NCBI RefSeq assembly: GCF_002218085.1
Contig: NZ_BDUC01000002.1
Span: 1,167,694-1,231,693 of the forward strand
DNA length: 64,000 nt
Reading direction: 5' to 3'
Source of the DNA: Tolypothrix sp. NIES-4075
GTDB taxonomy: Bacteria > Cyanobacteriota > Cyanobacteriia > Cyanobacteriales > Nostocaceae
This document shows positions 24,129-33,116 of this stretch, piece after piece. Made by a program: the position numbers and the translations under genes. The stretch's first letter is position 1, and every line of letters starts with the position of its first letter. Below the pieces are notes generated by a model that searched no databases, had not been told where the DNA came from, and saw only the letters and a list, made by a program, of their open reading frames with translations.

Positions 24129-26759
24129 ATGAACGCTTTCCGTCAACTACGTTCAGCGCATCAAATACGCAGACTGAGTTTTCTGCTGCTGGTCGTATGC
24201 ACAGCAGTGCTACTGTTAGCCTTACATGCTTGCGGACAAGAGTCTATAGTACAGACTCAATCAGAACTGAAAGCTAAATCACAAGTGCAAAATCAAATCA
24301 CTTCGCAGCTTGAATCACGATCGCCCACCCAAACAAAACCCGGACAGTTCTTTAACTGGAAGAGTGTCAACATTCAGGGTATGGGCTACGTTACCGGTTT
24401 AGCGATCGCTCCCCAATCACCTTATGATGTCTACATCCGCACAGATATCGGTGGTGCTTACCGCTTCATCCGACAAACAAATCAATGGCTTCCCCTCTTG
24501 GATATGTTTGATACCAACTTCGCAAAAGGGGGAATCGGAGTAGAAAGCATCGCCATAGATCCTACACTACCCAAGCGCATTTATGTGGTAGTAAACCATA
24601 GAAATTCTAGCTTTAAAGCTGGTGATGGCAAGATGCAATATAAGTATGCCGGCGAGGTGATGGTTTCGGACAATCAGGGAGGAACCTGGAAACCGACAGG
24701 TTTGGGGAAAAACAATATCTTCATCGGTCCTAACAACGCTTACCGTTCCGATACAGGTGAACGGTTAGCAGTCGATCCGAATAAATCTGGATTGCTTTAT
24801 TTCGCTTCTCGCAGAGATGGTTTGTGGAAAAAAGAAACAGAAGCGTGGACTCGCGTCTTAGGTGGACTGCCAGATCCTAGCAGCTTACCAGGATATAAAA
24901 ACCCTGATGGTAAAGTATCTGACGATATACCCGGTTTTACATTTGTCGCTTTTGACAAAAACAGCGGTAGTTTGAACAATCCCAGCCAAATTATATATGT
25001 TGGGGTTCATGGTAGTGGTGTATGGCGCAGTACAAACGGCGGCACATCTTGGAATAACATTGCAGGCGGTAACGATCCGTTAAGGAGTGCGATCGCCTCA
25101 GATGGTACACTTTATGTCAGCTTCGGCACCATCGCTAGTAATGGAAATAAAGCATCTGGTGGCGTTCGTCAGTACAAAAACGGCGCTTGGACAGACATCA
25201 CCCCCGACGGTACAGACAAAGTTTACTCAGCCGTCACCGTCCAAGCAAATCAAGCAAATACGGTGATGGCAATTTCCGACAAGTACGTGTACCGATCCAC
25301 CGATGGCGGGAAAAACTGGAAAAAGCAGACAATGTACATGGGTGCATATGATGCCAATAATCCTAAAGACCCAGTTAACCCTTCTGCACCCGGTTACTAT
25401 TTATCCTACGCTGCAACCGGCGCTTCAGTAGCGGTGATAGACCCCAGCAATCCCAAACAAGTCTGGTGGACAAACGGTTGGGGTGTAGCGCGTACAGATG
25501 ATGTTACCGCTGCCAACCCAGCTTATAAATGGCTGATGAACAATTTGGAGGAACTCGACGTAAATATCTTGCGCGTTCCCCCGAAGCCGAAAGCACAAGG
25601 AGGCGCCGATTTATTGAGTGCGGTGCAAGATATGATCGGCTTTCGCCATGAAAACCGCAACTTAGTACCAACTGCCAAATTTGACCCAGAAGGCATTCCC
25701 ATCAATCCTGGGTACAAATGGGCAAACCCTAATTGGAAAGTATATCCGCAGCCCTTTCCCCATGTAGCCGGGGCAACAGGCATGGATTATGCTTACAAAA
25801 AACCCGATTACGCTGCTTTTGTTGGCTTTCATCAGTGGCAGGGTTTCTGGTCAATCCACGGTATGACTAGCGATAACGGTAAAACGTGGAAAGCGTTCGA
25901 GTCTATACCCAAAGAGAATTTATGGAAAGCTGACAAATCTGCTCTTGAAGAAGTCCCAGCAATGGCAGGTCAGATTGCCATGTCGCCGACAAACCCGCAA
26001 AACATGGTTTGGGTACCGACTTGGGGACCTTGGGCGCATTATACCATAGATGGCGGTAAAACGTGGCAGCTAGCGCAAAATTTAGACCATGACCCGAAGC
26101 CAGAACCCTACGATCCGCAAAACAACGACCATATTCACTATCAAGCGTTACCTAGGGCTTGGGCTAATAGTATTTCTCCCTGGCTGAGTGCGTATATTTT
26201 GGCAGCCGATCGCCAAGATCCACAAGGTAAAACATTCTACTATTTCAATGGCTGGGGATTTTACTACAGTAATGACGGCGGCGCAACCTGGAGAAAAGGC
26301 ACATTTAGCAAGTTTCCTACATGGCTAGTTCGTCCGGCGATCGTTCCCAATCCGACGCGGCAAGGTGATGTCTGGATGAGCTTTTCTCGCAATCAGGAAG
26401 ATGTCAACGGTAACAAATTGTACCGCTCTTTAAACGGCGGCAAGACTTTTAGTGTTGTTGCATCGGTGGATAGCTGCGAGTTCATGACTTTTGGTAAAGG
26501 TTCCTCGGAGTCAAAGCCGTATATTTACATATTTGGGCGTGTAAAGGGAGCAACCAAAGATACAATGTATAAATCAGAAAACATGGGTAAAAGCTGGATT
26601 GCGATTAGTAACCCGAATTTGCAGCAATTTCCCGGACTGACTTATTTGGAAGGTGATATGCGATCGCCTAATCTTGTTTATGCCGGTTTGCTAGGTCGTG
26701 GCATTATGTATGGTGAGGGTTCTAACTCCAGCGTCAGACCAAGGCGTAATTCGACGTAA
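24129..26759 (+). CDS. Lipoprotein with GH74/sialidase-like beta-propeller
   Basis: An 876-residue protein with a lipoprotein signal (ALHAC, Cys35). From residue about 75 the sequence resembles xyloglucanase-type GH74 propellers: WKSVNIQGMGYVTGLAIAP, RTDIGGAYRF (a motif that holds a catalytic Asp in GH74) and GIGVESIAIDP. At least seven Asp-box-like hairpins are spread along it (SDNQGGTW, STNGGTSW, STDGGKNW, SDNGKTW, TIDGGKTW, SNDGGATW, SLNGGKTF). It is followed by glycosyltransferase genes, which suggests a role in surface polysaccharide turnover. Without an alignment I cannot confirm both catalytic acids, so the activity is unproven. Confidence 0.78.
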   Translation: MNAFRQLRSAHQIRRLSFLLLVVCTAVLLLALHACGQESIVQTQSELKAKSQVQNQITSQLESRSPTQTKPGQFFNWKSVNIQGMGYVTGLAIAPQSPYDVYIRTDIGGAYRFIRQTNQWLPLLDMFDTNFAKGGIGVESIAIDPTLPKRIYVVVNHRNSSFKAGDGKMQYKYAGEVMVSDNQGGTWKPTGLGKNNIFIGPNNAYRSDTGERLAVDPNKSGLLYFASRRDGLWKKETEAWTRVLGGLPDPSSLPGYKNPDGKVSDDIPGFTFVAFDKNSGSLNNPSQIIYVGVHGSGVWRSTNGGTSWNNIAGGNDPLRSAIASDGTLYVSFGTIASNGNKASGGVRQYKNGAWTDITPDGTDKVYSAVTVQANQANTVMAISDKYVYRSTDGGKNWKKQTMYMGAYDANNPKDPVNPSAPGYYLSYAATGASVAVIDPSNPKQVWWTNGWGVARTDDVTAANPAYKWLMNNLEELDVNILRVPPKPKAQGGADLLSAVQDMIGFRHENRNLVPTAKFDPEGIPINPGYKWANPNWKVYPQPFPHVAGATGMDYAYKKPDYAAFVGFHQWQGFWSIHGMTSDNGKTWKAFESIPKENLWKADKSALEEVPAMAGQIAMSPTNPQNMVWVPTWGPWAHYTIDGGKTWQLAQNLDHDPKPEPYDPQNNDHIHYQALPRAWANSISPWLSAYILAADRQDPQGKTFYYFNGWGFYYSNDGGATWRKGTFSKFPTWLVRPAIVPNPTRQGDVWMSFSRNQEDVNGNKLYRSLNGGKTFSVVASVDSCEFMTFGKGSSESKPYIYIFGRVKGATKDTMYKSENMGKSWIAISNPNLQQFPGLTYLEGDMRSPNLVYAGLLGRGIMYGEGSNSSVRPRRNST

Positions 26760-26764
26760 TATAT

Positions 26765-26900
26765 TTAAAGGATGAATAATTTCATCTTGACGGAAAAACG
26801 AACCGCAGAGAAGCCAGCGCCGTGCGGGGGTTCCCCCCCGTTGAGGCGACTGGCGCGACGCAGAGTTCACAGAGGAATGAGGAAGAGAGAGAATTTTTGC
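26765..26900. repeat. Interspersed repeat before a glycosyltransferase
   Basis: The run AACCGCAGAGAAGCCAGCGC ... GGGGGTTCCCCCC ... CGCAGAGTTCACAGAGG is a dispersed cyanobacterial spacer repeat. It happens to be open in the frame of the following gene. Similar GGGGGTTCCCC-type pieces are near 40450-40500 and 49590-49660. Confidence 0.65.
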
Positions 26901-26915
26901 GTAAGTCTTGGTTAT

Positions 26916-28070
26916 ATGAAACGTCTTCTTTTTATTTGCGAACGATTTGCGCCAGATTTGGGAGGATTAGCTAGTAGTGCTACGCGGTTAGTTACTACAC
27001 TTTGCCAATTGAATATAGAAATCGATGTTGTAACTTGGAGTCGTTATCTGCAACCGGGTGAAGTTTTACCACCAGAAATAGAGGCTAAATTTCGCGTTTA
27101 TCGCATCGGATTATACCGCCATTGGGACATGACAATGCCTCATACGTTGAATGTCCTCGACTGGCTGCACACGTCTCGCGTTTACGATGCTGTCTGGGGA
27201 CATTATTTATTTCCTAGTGGTTTTCTCGCTACTTGGTTTGCTGCACTTAAAAAAATACCTAGTACTGTTAGTGCCCGTGGTAATGATATTGACAGAGAAA
27301 TGTTTCCACCTGGGGATTTCGCCCGCTTGCAATGGACGTTGCAACATGCCAAGCTGATTACTGCTGTCAGTGCTGATATGTCTGGCAAAATTCAGCTATT
27401 GAGTGGACGAGATGATGTGTTGGTGCTGAAAAATACGGTTGACACAGAAATATTTTCTTTGCAGGTTGAAAGCAAAATTACACGCGCTTCTTTGGGAATT
27501 GCCCCAGATGAAGCGGTATTGGGATTTTGTGGAGAATTGCGGGAAAAGAAAGGACAGCAGTTTTTACTGAATGCTTTAACAACAGTCCGCACTTCATCCC
27601 CTGCATGTTTGTTAATCATCGGGGAGGTGAGGACATCTAGTGAATCTGTGCTGCAACTTTACAAAACTCAGCATCCAGAAAATTACCAACGAATTCTGAT
27701 AACTGGACATTTGCCCAATCAAAAGGATGTGGCTGAATATTTGCGGTTGTGTGATGTTTACCTTCAGCCTTCGCTGTGGGAGGGAATGCCGAATGCGTTA
27801 CTTGAGGCTATGGCTTGCGGTTGTTGCTGTATTGCTAGCGATGCCGGTGGTATTCCAGAGGTGATTTTACATGGTGAAAATGGCTTTGTGCTTGCGCGAT
27901 CGCATTTACACAAGTTAGGTGAAGCGGTGTTGGAATGTTTGGCGATGACACCAGAGCAAAAAAATCGCATTTCTCAAGCAGCAGGCGATCGCATTCTCAC
28001 TGATTATTCCATAACTCAAGAAAAATTGCAACTTCAAACTCTCATTAACCGCTTAATTCCCAATTCTTGA
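26916..28070 (+). CDS. Glycosyltransferase family 4 (GT-B)
   Basis: A 384-residue protein starting at ATG 26916 (MKRLLFICERFAPDLGGLAS). The frame stays open for 48 codons upstream, but only through repeat sequence. It has the GT-B layout: an N-terminal acceptor domain with the GG of DLGGLASSA, then the C-terminal donor domain with SLWEGMPNALLEAMACGCCC (EX7E-type motif) and SDAGGIPEVI. Acceptor and sugar are unknown; exopolysaccharide or lipopolysaccharide is likely. The last 37 bp overlap the convergent next gene. Confidence 0.88.
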   Translation: MKRLLFICERFAPDLGGLASSATRLVTTLCQLNIEIDVVTWSRYLQPGEVLPPEIEAKFRVYRIGLYRHWDMTMPHTLNVLDWLHTSRVYDAVWGHYLFPSGFLATWFAALKKIPSTVSARGNDIDREMFPPGDFARLQWTLQHAKLITAVSADMSGKIQLLSGRDDVLVLKNTVDTEIFSLQVESKITRASLGIAPDEAVLGFCGELREKKGQQFLLNALTTVRTSSPACLLIIGEVRTSSESVLQLYKTQHPENYQRILITGHLPNQKDVAEYLRLCDVYLQPSLWEGMPNALLEAMACGCCCIASDAGGIPEVILHGENGFVLARSHLHKLGEAVLECLAMTPEQKNRISQAAGDRILTDYSITQEKLQLQTLINRLIPNS

Positions 28071-29221
28071 TAAGCAACAGTTAACGCTTCGCCAGCAGCT
28101 TTCCAAGTATAATGCTCTTCAATCCGCTTGCGTGCATTCATTGCTAGTTGCATTGCCAATTCTGGCTCATTTCGCAACCGCAAAACTGCATCTTTAATTG
28201 CCTTTGCTGAACCAGATTTAACTAACAAAAAATGCTTTTCATCTATTCCTAATTCTCTCACCACTGGCAAATCGCTTGCAATTACAGGTGTACCCGTTGC
28301 CATTCCTTCTAAAATCTTTAAAGGACAACAACCTTGAATTAAATTTCTATCGTTGGGTGTTAGCGGTGCGACTATTACATCTGAGGTATGAATATATTCA
28401 ACTAACTGTTTTTGCGGCATTGGTTCTAAAATATTTAGCTTGTCGGCAACTCTTAATTTTAACGCCAGTTCCTTTAATGCTTTAATTTGATAGTCTCTTG
28501 CTTGTCCAATCACTGTTAAGAAAGCTGGAAAATCACGGTTTACTAATTCTAAAGCTTCTACTGCTAAATTTACCCCTTGCCAAGGTGAAAGAGTGCCAAA
28601 ATATAACATTTTAAACGTTTGGCTGTTTTGATTCAAACAGTAGGTAAACACATTTAAATCTACACCGTTGGGAATAACGCGAATTTTTTCCGGTTGAATA
28701 CCTCTGTTTTGTAAATATTCCACCGTCACACTGCTGGGTGTGATAATTAAATCGGCTGCTTGCAAACAAACTTGTTCTTGAGAATGCAATTTATGCAGTA
28801 GTTCTTTATCATCGGCAACAGCGGGGTAGCGATATTTTAACTCAATTGAAGGCAAACCATTAACTTCAAAAATTAGGCGATCGCAATATTGCTTTTTATT
28901 GAGTGCTATTTCATAACCTTCGTAAATTGAACGAATATGCACCGCTGCAAATCTTCGTTTTTGTAACCACGTCCTCAATAAGCGACGAAAATACAAAATT
29001 CTGTGAATTAGAGTATCACCGACAGCAGGTAACATAACATGCATCACCTGCGGATAAAGTTCATATAAATCTACAATTTCCCTTGTCGGAGAAACTGTAA
29101 TTAATTCAATGTCACCAAAAGCTGCTGCTAAAGCTTGAGAAAAAGCAGCAATATGAATCGCTGCACCTTTTGGTGCGGGAACAGTATCAAAGGAAATATA
29201 AGCCAATCTCGATTTAGTCAT
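28034..29221 (-). CDS. Glycosyltransferase family 4 (GT-B)
   Basis: A 395-residue GT-B enzyme. The N-terminus reads RLAYISFDTVPAPKGAAIHI (glycine-rich loop KGAA). The middle has VIPNGVDLNVF and MLYFGTLSPWQGVNLAVEAL, and the C-terminal donor site LKILEGMATGTPVIASDLPVV. It overlaps the preceding glycosyltransferase gene tail to tail by 37 bp. Sugar specificity cannot be read. Confidence 0.88.
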   Translation of the reverse strand: MTKSRLAYISFDTVPAPKGAAIHIAAFSQALAAAFGDIELITVSPTREIVDLYELYPQVMHVMLPAVGDTLIHRILYFRRLLRTWLQKRRFAAVHIRSIYEGYEIALNKKQYCDRLIFEVNGLPSIELKYRYPAVADDKELLHKLHSQEQVCLQAADLIITPSSVTVEYLQNRGIQPEKIRVIPNGVDLNVFTYCLNQNSQTFKMLYFGTLSPWQGVNLAVEALELVNRDFPAFLTVIGQARDYQIKALKELALKLRVADKLNILEPMPQKQLVEYIHTSDVIVAPLTPNDRNLIQGCCPLKILEGMATGTPVIASDLPVVRELGIDEKHFLLVKSGSAKAIKDAVLRLRNEPELAMQLAMNARKRIEEHYTWKAAGEALTVAYQELGIKRLMRV

Positions 29222-29384
29222 AAATACGCAAATATATTATTGACAGTTATTTTTTTCGTTGATATACTGGCGGCAAAATCTGTATAACTTTCTATTCCTT
29301 TTTTACAAAAATATTCATAAATTAAAAATTATTAACATGAATAAAAGTATAGTGACAATATTTAGGTAATGGAGTTTAAATTAA

Positions 29385-30287
29385 ATGTCTACTTTCTTAA
29401 AAGAATTACAAAAACATCTGACTTATGAACGTACAGCAACTATTTCAGAAATTGTAGCTGATTTAAATGAGATAGTAGAAATTGATAAGCTATCTGAGCT
29501 AAAACAAAAGGAATATGGAAAAAAAGCTTTATACTACTTTTTGGGTTTAGCTGTATCAATTATTTTAATTATTATAATCATAAATGTTGCTAGTGATGGC
29601 AGCTATTTATGGTTGGTAATACCTTTACTGCTTATAGCTACTATAGCTTTCATAATAGCCGGGATTTATGCTTTATTTAAGCTAAGTAAATATAAAAAGT
29701 TAAATTTTAGCAATTATCGCTATGAATTAACCAAACAAGTCTTGCAAATGCTGACTAGGGATATAGATAACACCACCGATATCGATTTGCAATTATCTTT
29801 TAAAGCAATTCCGGCAAAAGAAAATAAAAAAGATACTATTGCTCATCCTCACAAGTCAGGTTGGAAAATAGATAATTATCAAGATGAATGGTTAAAGATT
29901 CAAGGGCAATTTTTAGATAAAACTCGTTTTGGATTAACTGCAATTCATTTATCTAAAACTCAATACGGTTGGAAACGAGGCAGAAGTGGCAAGAGCAAAT
30001 ATAAATCAAAGGCAAAAAATCTAGGATTAGAGGTTATTTTAACATTAACCTATCCTTTAAAGCGCTATGGAGCAGTGAAAGTTTTGCAAAATGAAGCTAT
30101 GGGTGCAATCCAGCTTCCTACTTTTTGTCAAATTCGAGGTTTGAAAATTACAGATAAATCAATAAATATCGCTGTCAGAATATCTCCAGATATGTCTGAA
30201 AAAAATCAGGAAATATATCAAACAATAACAATGATGTTTTTAAGTCTTTATCAAATTCTAAATTTAGCTAAAATCCTATCTAAATAA
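29385..30287 (+). CDS. Membrane protein of unknown function, first gene of a three-gene unit
   Basis: A 300-residue protein. Two adjacent membrane helices at about residues 48-68 (YYFLGLAVSIILIIIIINVA) and 72-95 form a hairpin. They are preceded by a short amphipathic segment and followed by a soluble domain of about 200 residues (DEWLKIQGQFLDKTRFGLTA). I do not recognise it. The gene is AT-rich. Its stop is 1 nt before the next start, so the two are surely co-translated. Confidence 0.72.
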   Translation: MSTFLKELQKHLTYERTATISEIVADLNEIVEIDKLSELKQKEYGKKALYYFLGLAVSIILIIIIINVASDGSYLWLVIPLLLIATIAFIIAGIYALFKLSKYKKLNFSNYRYELTKQVLQMLTRDIDNTTDIDLQLSFKAIPAKENKKDTIAHPHKSGWKIDNYQDEWLKIQGQFLDKTRFGLTAIHLSKTQYGWKRGRSGKSKYKSKAKNLGLEVILTLTYPLKRYGAVKVLQNEAMGAIQLPTFCQIRGLKITDKSINIAVRISPDMSEKNQEIYQTITMMFLSLYQILNLAKILSK

Positions 30288-30288
30288 T

Positions 30289-30945
30289 ATGAAAAAATTA
30301 ATTTTCTCAGTTATTTTAATTGCCTCTATTTTCGGTTGTAGTAGTAATGCTAAAACATCCTCTAATATTTACACTGCAAGTGATCCACAAACTACACAGT
30401 CGAATGTTGCTACTCAAACAGATAAAATCAAGTTTAAAACAGAAGGTGGTACAGATTTATTTTCTTTAAAACAATTAGCCGATGGCGCAAAATTAGTAGA
30501 TGGCAATGAGAAAGAATTCGTCAGAATTAAAACAGATGAATCAGGTAAAGTTAAAATTAAGAATGCTTCCGAGAAAGTAGTGGGTTATGTAGTTGCTGAA
30601 AAAGGCTATTGGAAGATTGAAAATCCCGAACAAAATAAAGAATTATATATTCTTAGACGAGCGAACAATACTGATTATCAGCTGGAAGATGCTGCTAAAA
30701 AACAAGTTTATCAAATTAAAGCGCGTAATAATGGTTTTGAGATTGAGACACCAGACAAAAAGCTAGTTTATAAAATAAAGGTAAAAGAGGGTAAAACCTC
30801 TTTGAGAGATGCATCAGATAAAACAGTTTTCTCAACAAAATCAGGCTTCTCACCTATTGCATTCGCTTGCTTTGGATTAGACGTTCTCACCCGCGAACAA
30901 CAAGCGGGTTTAGCTTATGCGGTAAATTCAACAAAAGGGCAATAA
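30289..30945 (+). CDS. Lipoprotein of unknown function
   Basis: A 218-residue protein with a lipoprotein signal (SIFGC, Cys17). The body contains degenerate repeats of about 24 residues (VKIKNASEKVVGYV, YQLEDAAKKQVYQIKA, TPDKKLVYKIKV, SLRDASDKTVFS), suggesting a repetitive beta structure. The C-terminal GLDVLTREQQAGLAYAV looks conserved. The function is unknown; its position between a membrane protein and an FHA protein suggests an envelope-linked complex. Confidence 0.75.
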   Translation: MKKLIFSVILIASIFGCSSNAKTSSNIYTASDPQTTQSNVATQTDKIKFKTEGGTDLFSLKQLADGAKLVDGNEKEFVRIKTDESGKVKIKNASEKVVGYVVAEKGYWKIENPEQNKELYILRRANNTDYQLEDAAKKQVYQIKARNNGFEIETPDKKLVYKIKVKEGKTSLRDASDKTVFSTKSGFSPIAFACFGLDVLTREQQAGLAYAVNSTKGQ

Positions 30946-30950
30946 ATAAA

Positions 30951-31673
30951 GTGCAGATTCAGCTTTCTTGGATAGATCCAAATAGTGGAGAACGCAGACA
31001 ACCTTTATTAGAAACTCCAGTAGCGATTGGGCGAGAATTTTCTCAAATGCCACAACAAAGTAATGCGGAACGAGTTTCTAGAGTGGTGATACAAGATGAT
31101 TTAATTGCAGATTACCATGCTTTGATTGACTGGCAAAATCAAGAGTTAATTATTATTGACCAAAATACTATTAGTGGGATAAAAATTAATGGCGTACAAC
31201 TAACTAATGGTAGCCTGAAAAATGGCGATCGCTTGCAAATCGGTTCATGTGAAATTGTAGTAAATTTTACAGTCGCAACTACAACAGAATGCGATCGTCC
31301 GTATGTTGCCGAGGCATTGCCAAAAGGCAATGCCTCCCCTGTCCTTCCAGGACAGGGGAGCCTTGCTTCCAGCAAGGCTGGGCAACAGGACGCGCTTTGC
31401 GATCGCATGGTAGGATTTCTCTTCAAACGTCGTTGCGGACGCACCGATAAAACAGGATGTCCTCACTGTAACGAATCATATGAAGAAGATTACGCATATT
31501 ATGGCGAATATGGCAACTATCGCTCTGGAAATTGGGGTGATAATTATTATGAAAACCGCGATCATTACTCCTACGACCCCGAAACCGGCAATGTAGACTT
31601 TACAGAAGCTGATAGTGTCAGCCTAGAAAATGAAAGCGATGCCGATTTTGAGCGTAATATGGGAGCGAGTTGA
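30951..31673 (+). CDS. FHA-domain protein with C-terminal zinc-ribbon-like motif
   Basis: I place the start at GTG 30951, 5 nt after the preceding stop. That yields a 240-residue protein beginning VQIQLSWIDPNSGERRQP; the frame is open further upstream, but only inside the lipoprotein gene. Residues about 10-105 form an FHA domain (TPVAIGREF, RVVIQDDLIADYHALI, GIKINGVQLTNGSLKNGDRL), which binds phosphothreonine. Residues about 118-145 are encoded by a triple-hairpin repeat inserted in frame. CGRTDKTGCPHC may be half of a metal site, and the tail is rich in Tyr and acidic residues. Confidence 0.82.
   Translation: MQIQLSWIDPNSGERRQPLLETPVAIGREFSQMPQQSNAERVSRVVIQDDLIADYHALIDWQNQELIIIDQNTISGIKINGVQLTNGSLKNGDRLQIGSCEIVVNFTVATTTECDRPYVAEALPKGNASPVLPGQGSLASSKAGQQDALCDRMVGFLFKRRCGRTDKTGCPHCNESYEEDYAYYGEYGNYRSGNWGDNYYENRDHYSYDPETGNVDFTEADSVSLENESDADFERNMGAS
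31311..31382. repeat. Triple-hairpin repeat inserted in the FHA gene
   Basis: Three consecutive palindromes: AGGCATTGCC/GGCAATGCCT, TCCCCTGTCC/GGACAGGGGA and AGCCTTGCT/AGCAAGGCT. The element keeps the reading frame open. Confidence 0.85.
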
Positions 31674-31950
31674 GAGTTGAGAGTTGAGAGTTGATAGTTG
31701 ATAGTTGTTAGTTGAGAGTTGATAGTTGTTAGTTGTTAGTTGTTAGTTGATAGTTGAGAGGTGATAGTTAAGAGGTGAGAGTTGATAGTTAAGAGGTGAG
31801 AGTTGTCAACAATTACCACGCTCCTCCCAACTCCTACTCCTAACTCTTAACCACGCTCCTCCTAATTCCTAACTCCTAACTCTTAACCACTAACCCCTAA
31901 CTCTTAACTCTTAACCACTAACCACTAACCACTAACCACTAACCACGCTC
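31674..31950. repeat. Long heptamer repeat array
   Basis: About 130 bp of GAGAGTT / GATAGTT / GTTAGTT units, followed by the complementary AACTCCT / ACTCTTA / ACCACTA units. It lies between the FHA gene and a glycosyltransferase, with no gene in it. This is one of the longest such arrays in the window. Confidence 0.9.
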
Positions 31951-31961
31951 CTCCTAAACTA

Positions 31962-32954
31962 ATGACTAAAACTTGGTTAATTTATGCTTTGGGTGGAGGT
32001 TGGGGACATATTACTCGTGCTTTATCATTGGGGAGAATTGCCGCAAAGCACTCGAAAGTGAGGATTCTTACTAATAGTCCTTATGCACATTATCTTAACG
32101 CTGAAGGCTGTTTAGTGCAGTGGATTCCTGATAGCGCTGGATTTTCGGCAACTTGTCAGCAAGTAAGACATATTATACTTAATGCTGAGTGCGATCGCTT
32201 AATTATCGATACTTTTCCCAGAGGTTTGGGGGGTGAGTTAGCAGATATCTTACCTCAGCTACAGCATATTCCTCGGATTTTGATTCATCGAGATATTAAC
32301 CCACGCTATATTGCAGCCAAAAATTTGCGGTCTTTTGTTGCGGAAAATTTTGATGCAGTGATTGTACCGGGAGAAGGCAAAGATTTGCCTTTTTGTGACT
32401 TGCCAAACGTGCATCATACAGCACCTTGGTTGATTCGCAGCGATGTTGACTTACCGGAAAGAACCTTGACGCGATCGCATATCCTGAAAGTGAACGAAAC
32501 TATAAAAACTATCCTCGTTTGTTGTGCCGGTCAAGCTGAAGAATTGCCTTTATTTGCAGAAATAGCCCTAAAACTACATCAAGAATTTCCTAAATGTGCA
32601 GTTAGAATTTTAGCTGCTGATTGTCCGCCCAATTGTCAGGATTTGTGGATATCTCACCATCCGGGAATCGAATGTTTAGCCGTAGCTGATGTAGTAGTAG
32701 GCGGCGCAGGCTACAATACCGTTTACGAGTGTGCAGCTTTGCGTGTACCGTTAGTAGCGATCGCCTTAAAGCGATTGTACGATCGCCAAGACAAAAGAGC
32801 GCAAGCATATTGTTACTGGGTGCAAGATATTCAGAGTGCTATAGACACCGTTAAGATGCTTGTAGACCGAATAGAACCTCAAAAAAAGCCATTACCATCT
32901 TATATCAATGGTGCTGTGCAAGCAGTACACCACATTATGAGTTATAAGTTTTGA
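31962..32954 (+). CDS. MurG-like glycosyltransferase
   Basis: A 330-residue GT-B protein with an N-terminal LIYALGGGWGHITRALSLG loop and a C-terminal donor site VADVVVGGAGYNTVYECAAL, as in MurG/GT28-type enzymes. It is somewhat short for the family, and its substrate cannot be assigned. It is followed by ftsW in the same direction, but real MurG is recognisably different, so I do not name it murG. Confidence 0.8.
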   Translation: MTKTWLIYALGGGWGHITRALSLGRIAAKHSKVRILTNSPYAHYLNAEGCLVQWIPDSAGFSATCQQVRHIILNAECDRLIIDTFPRGLGGELADILPQLQHIPRILIHRDINPRYIAAKNLRSFVAENFDAVIVPGEGKDLPFCDLPNVHHTAPWLIRSDVDLPERTLTRSHILKVNETIKTILVCCAGQAEELPLFAEIALKLHQEFPKCAVRILAADCPPNCQDLWISHHPGIECLAVADVVVGGAGYNTVYECAALRVPLVAIALKRLYDRQDKRAQAYCYWVQDIQSAIDTVKMLVDRIEPQKKPLPSYINGAVQAVHHIMSYKF

Positions 32955-32994
32955 GGAGCAAAGTTATATTTCTCACTCCTAACTCCTAACTTTT

Positions 32995-33090
32995 GTACAG
33001 ACGCGATGTTCCTCGCGTCTCTACAAGTACAGACGCGATGTTCCTCGCGTCTCTACAAGTACAGACGCGATGTTCCTCGCGTCTCTACAA
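32995..33090. repeat. Three perfect 32-bp tandem hairpin repeats
   Basis: The unit GTACAGACGCGATGTTCCTC / GCGTCTCTACAA occurs three times in direct succession at 32995, 33027 and 33059. Each has an internal palindrome AGACGCGA...TCGCGTCT. The array is open in the ftsW frame but lies upstream of its start. Confidence 0.92.
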
Positions 33091-33116
33091 CTCCTAACTT
33101 TATACCTGTACCGAAC

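Noticed and set aside
26772..26915. 48-residue N-terminal extension of the glycosyltransferase
   Set aside because: It is coded by a dispersed intergenic repeat; conserved sequence starts at MKRLLFICERF.
30867..30950. 28-residue N-terminal extension of the FHA protein
   Set aside because: It overlaps the lipoprotein gene in another frame; the GTG just after that gene's stop fits the operon layout.
33006..33116. 37-residue N-terminal extension of FtsW
   Set aside because: It is made of the 32-bp hairpin repeats; GTG 33117 gives the usual N-terminus.
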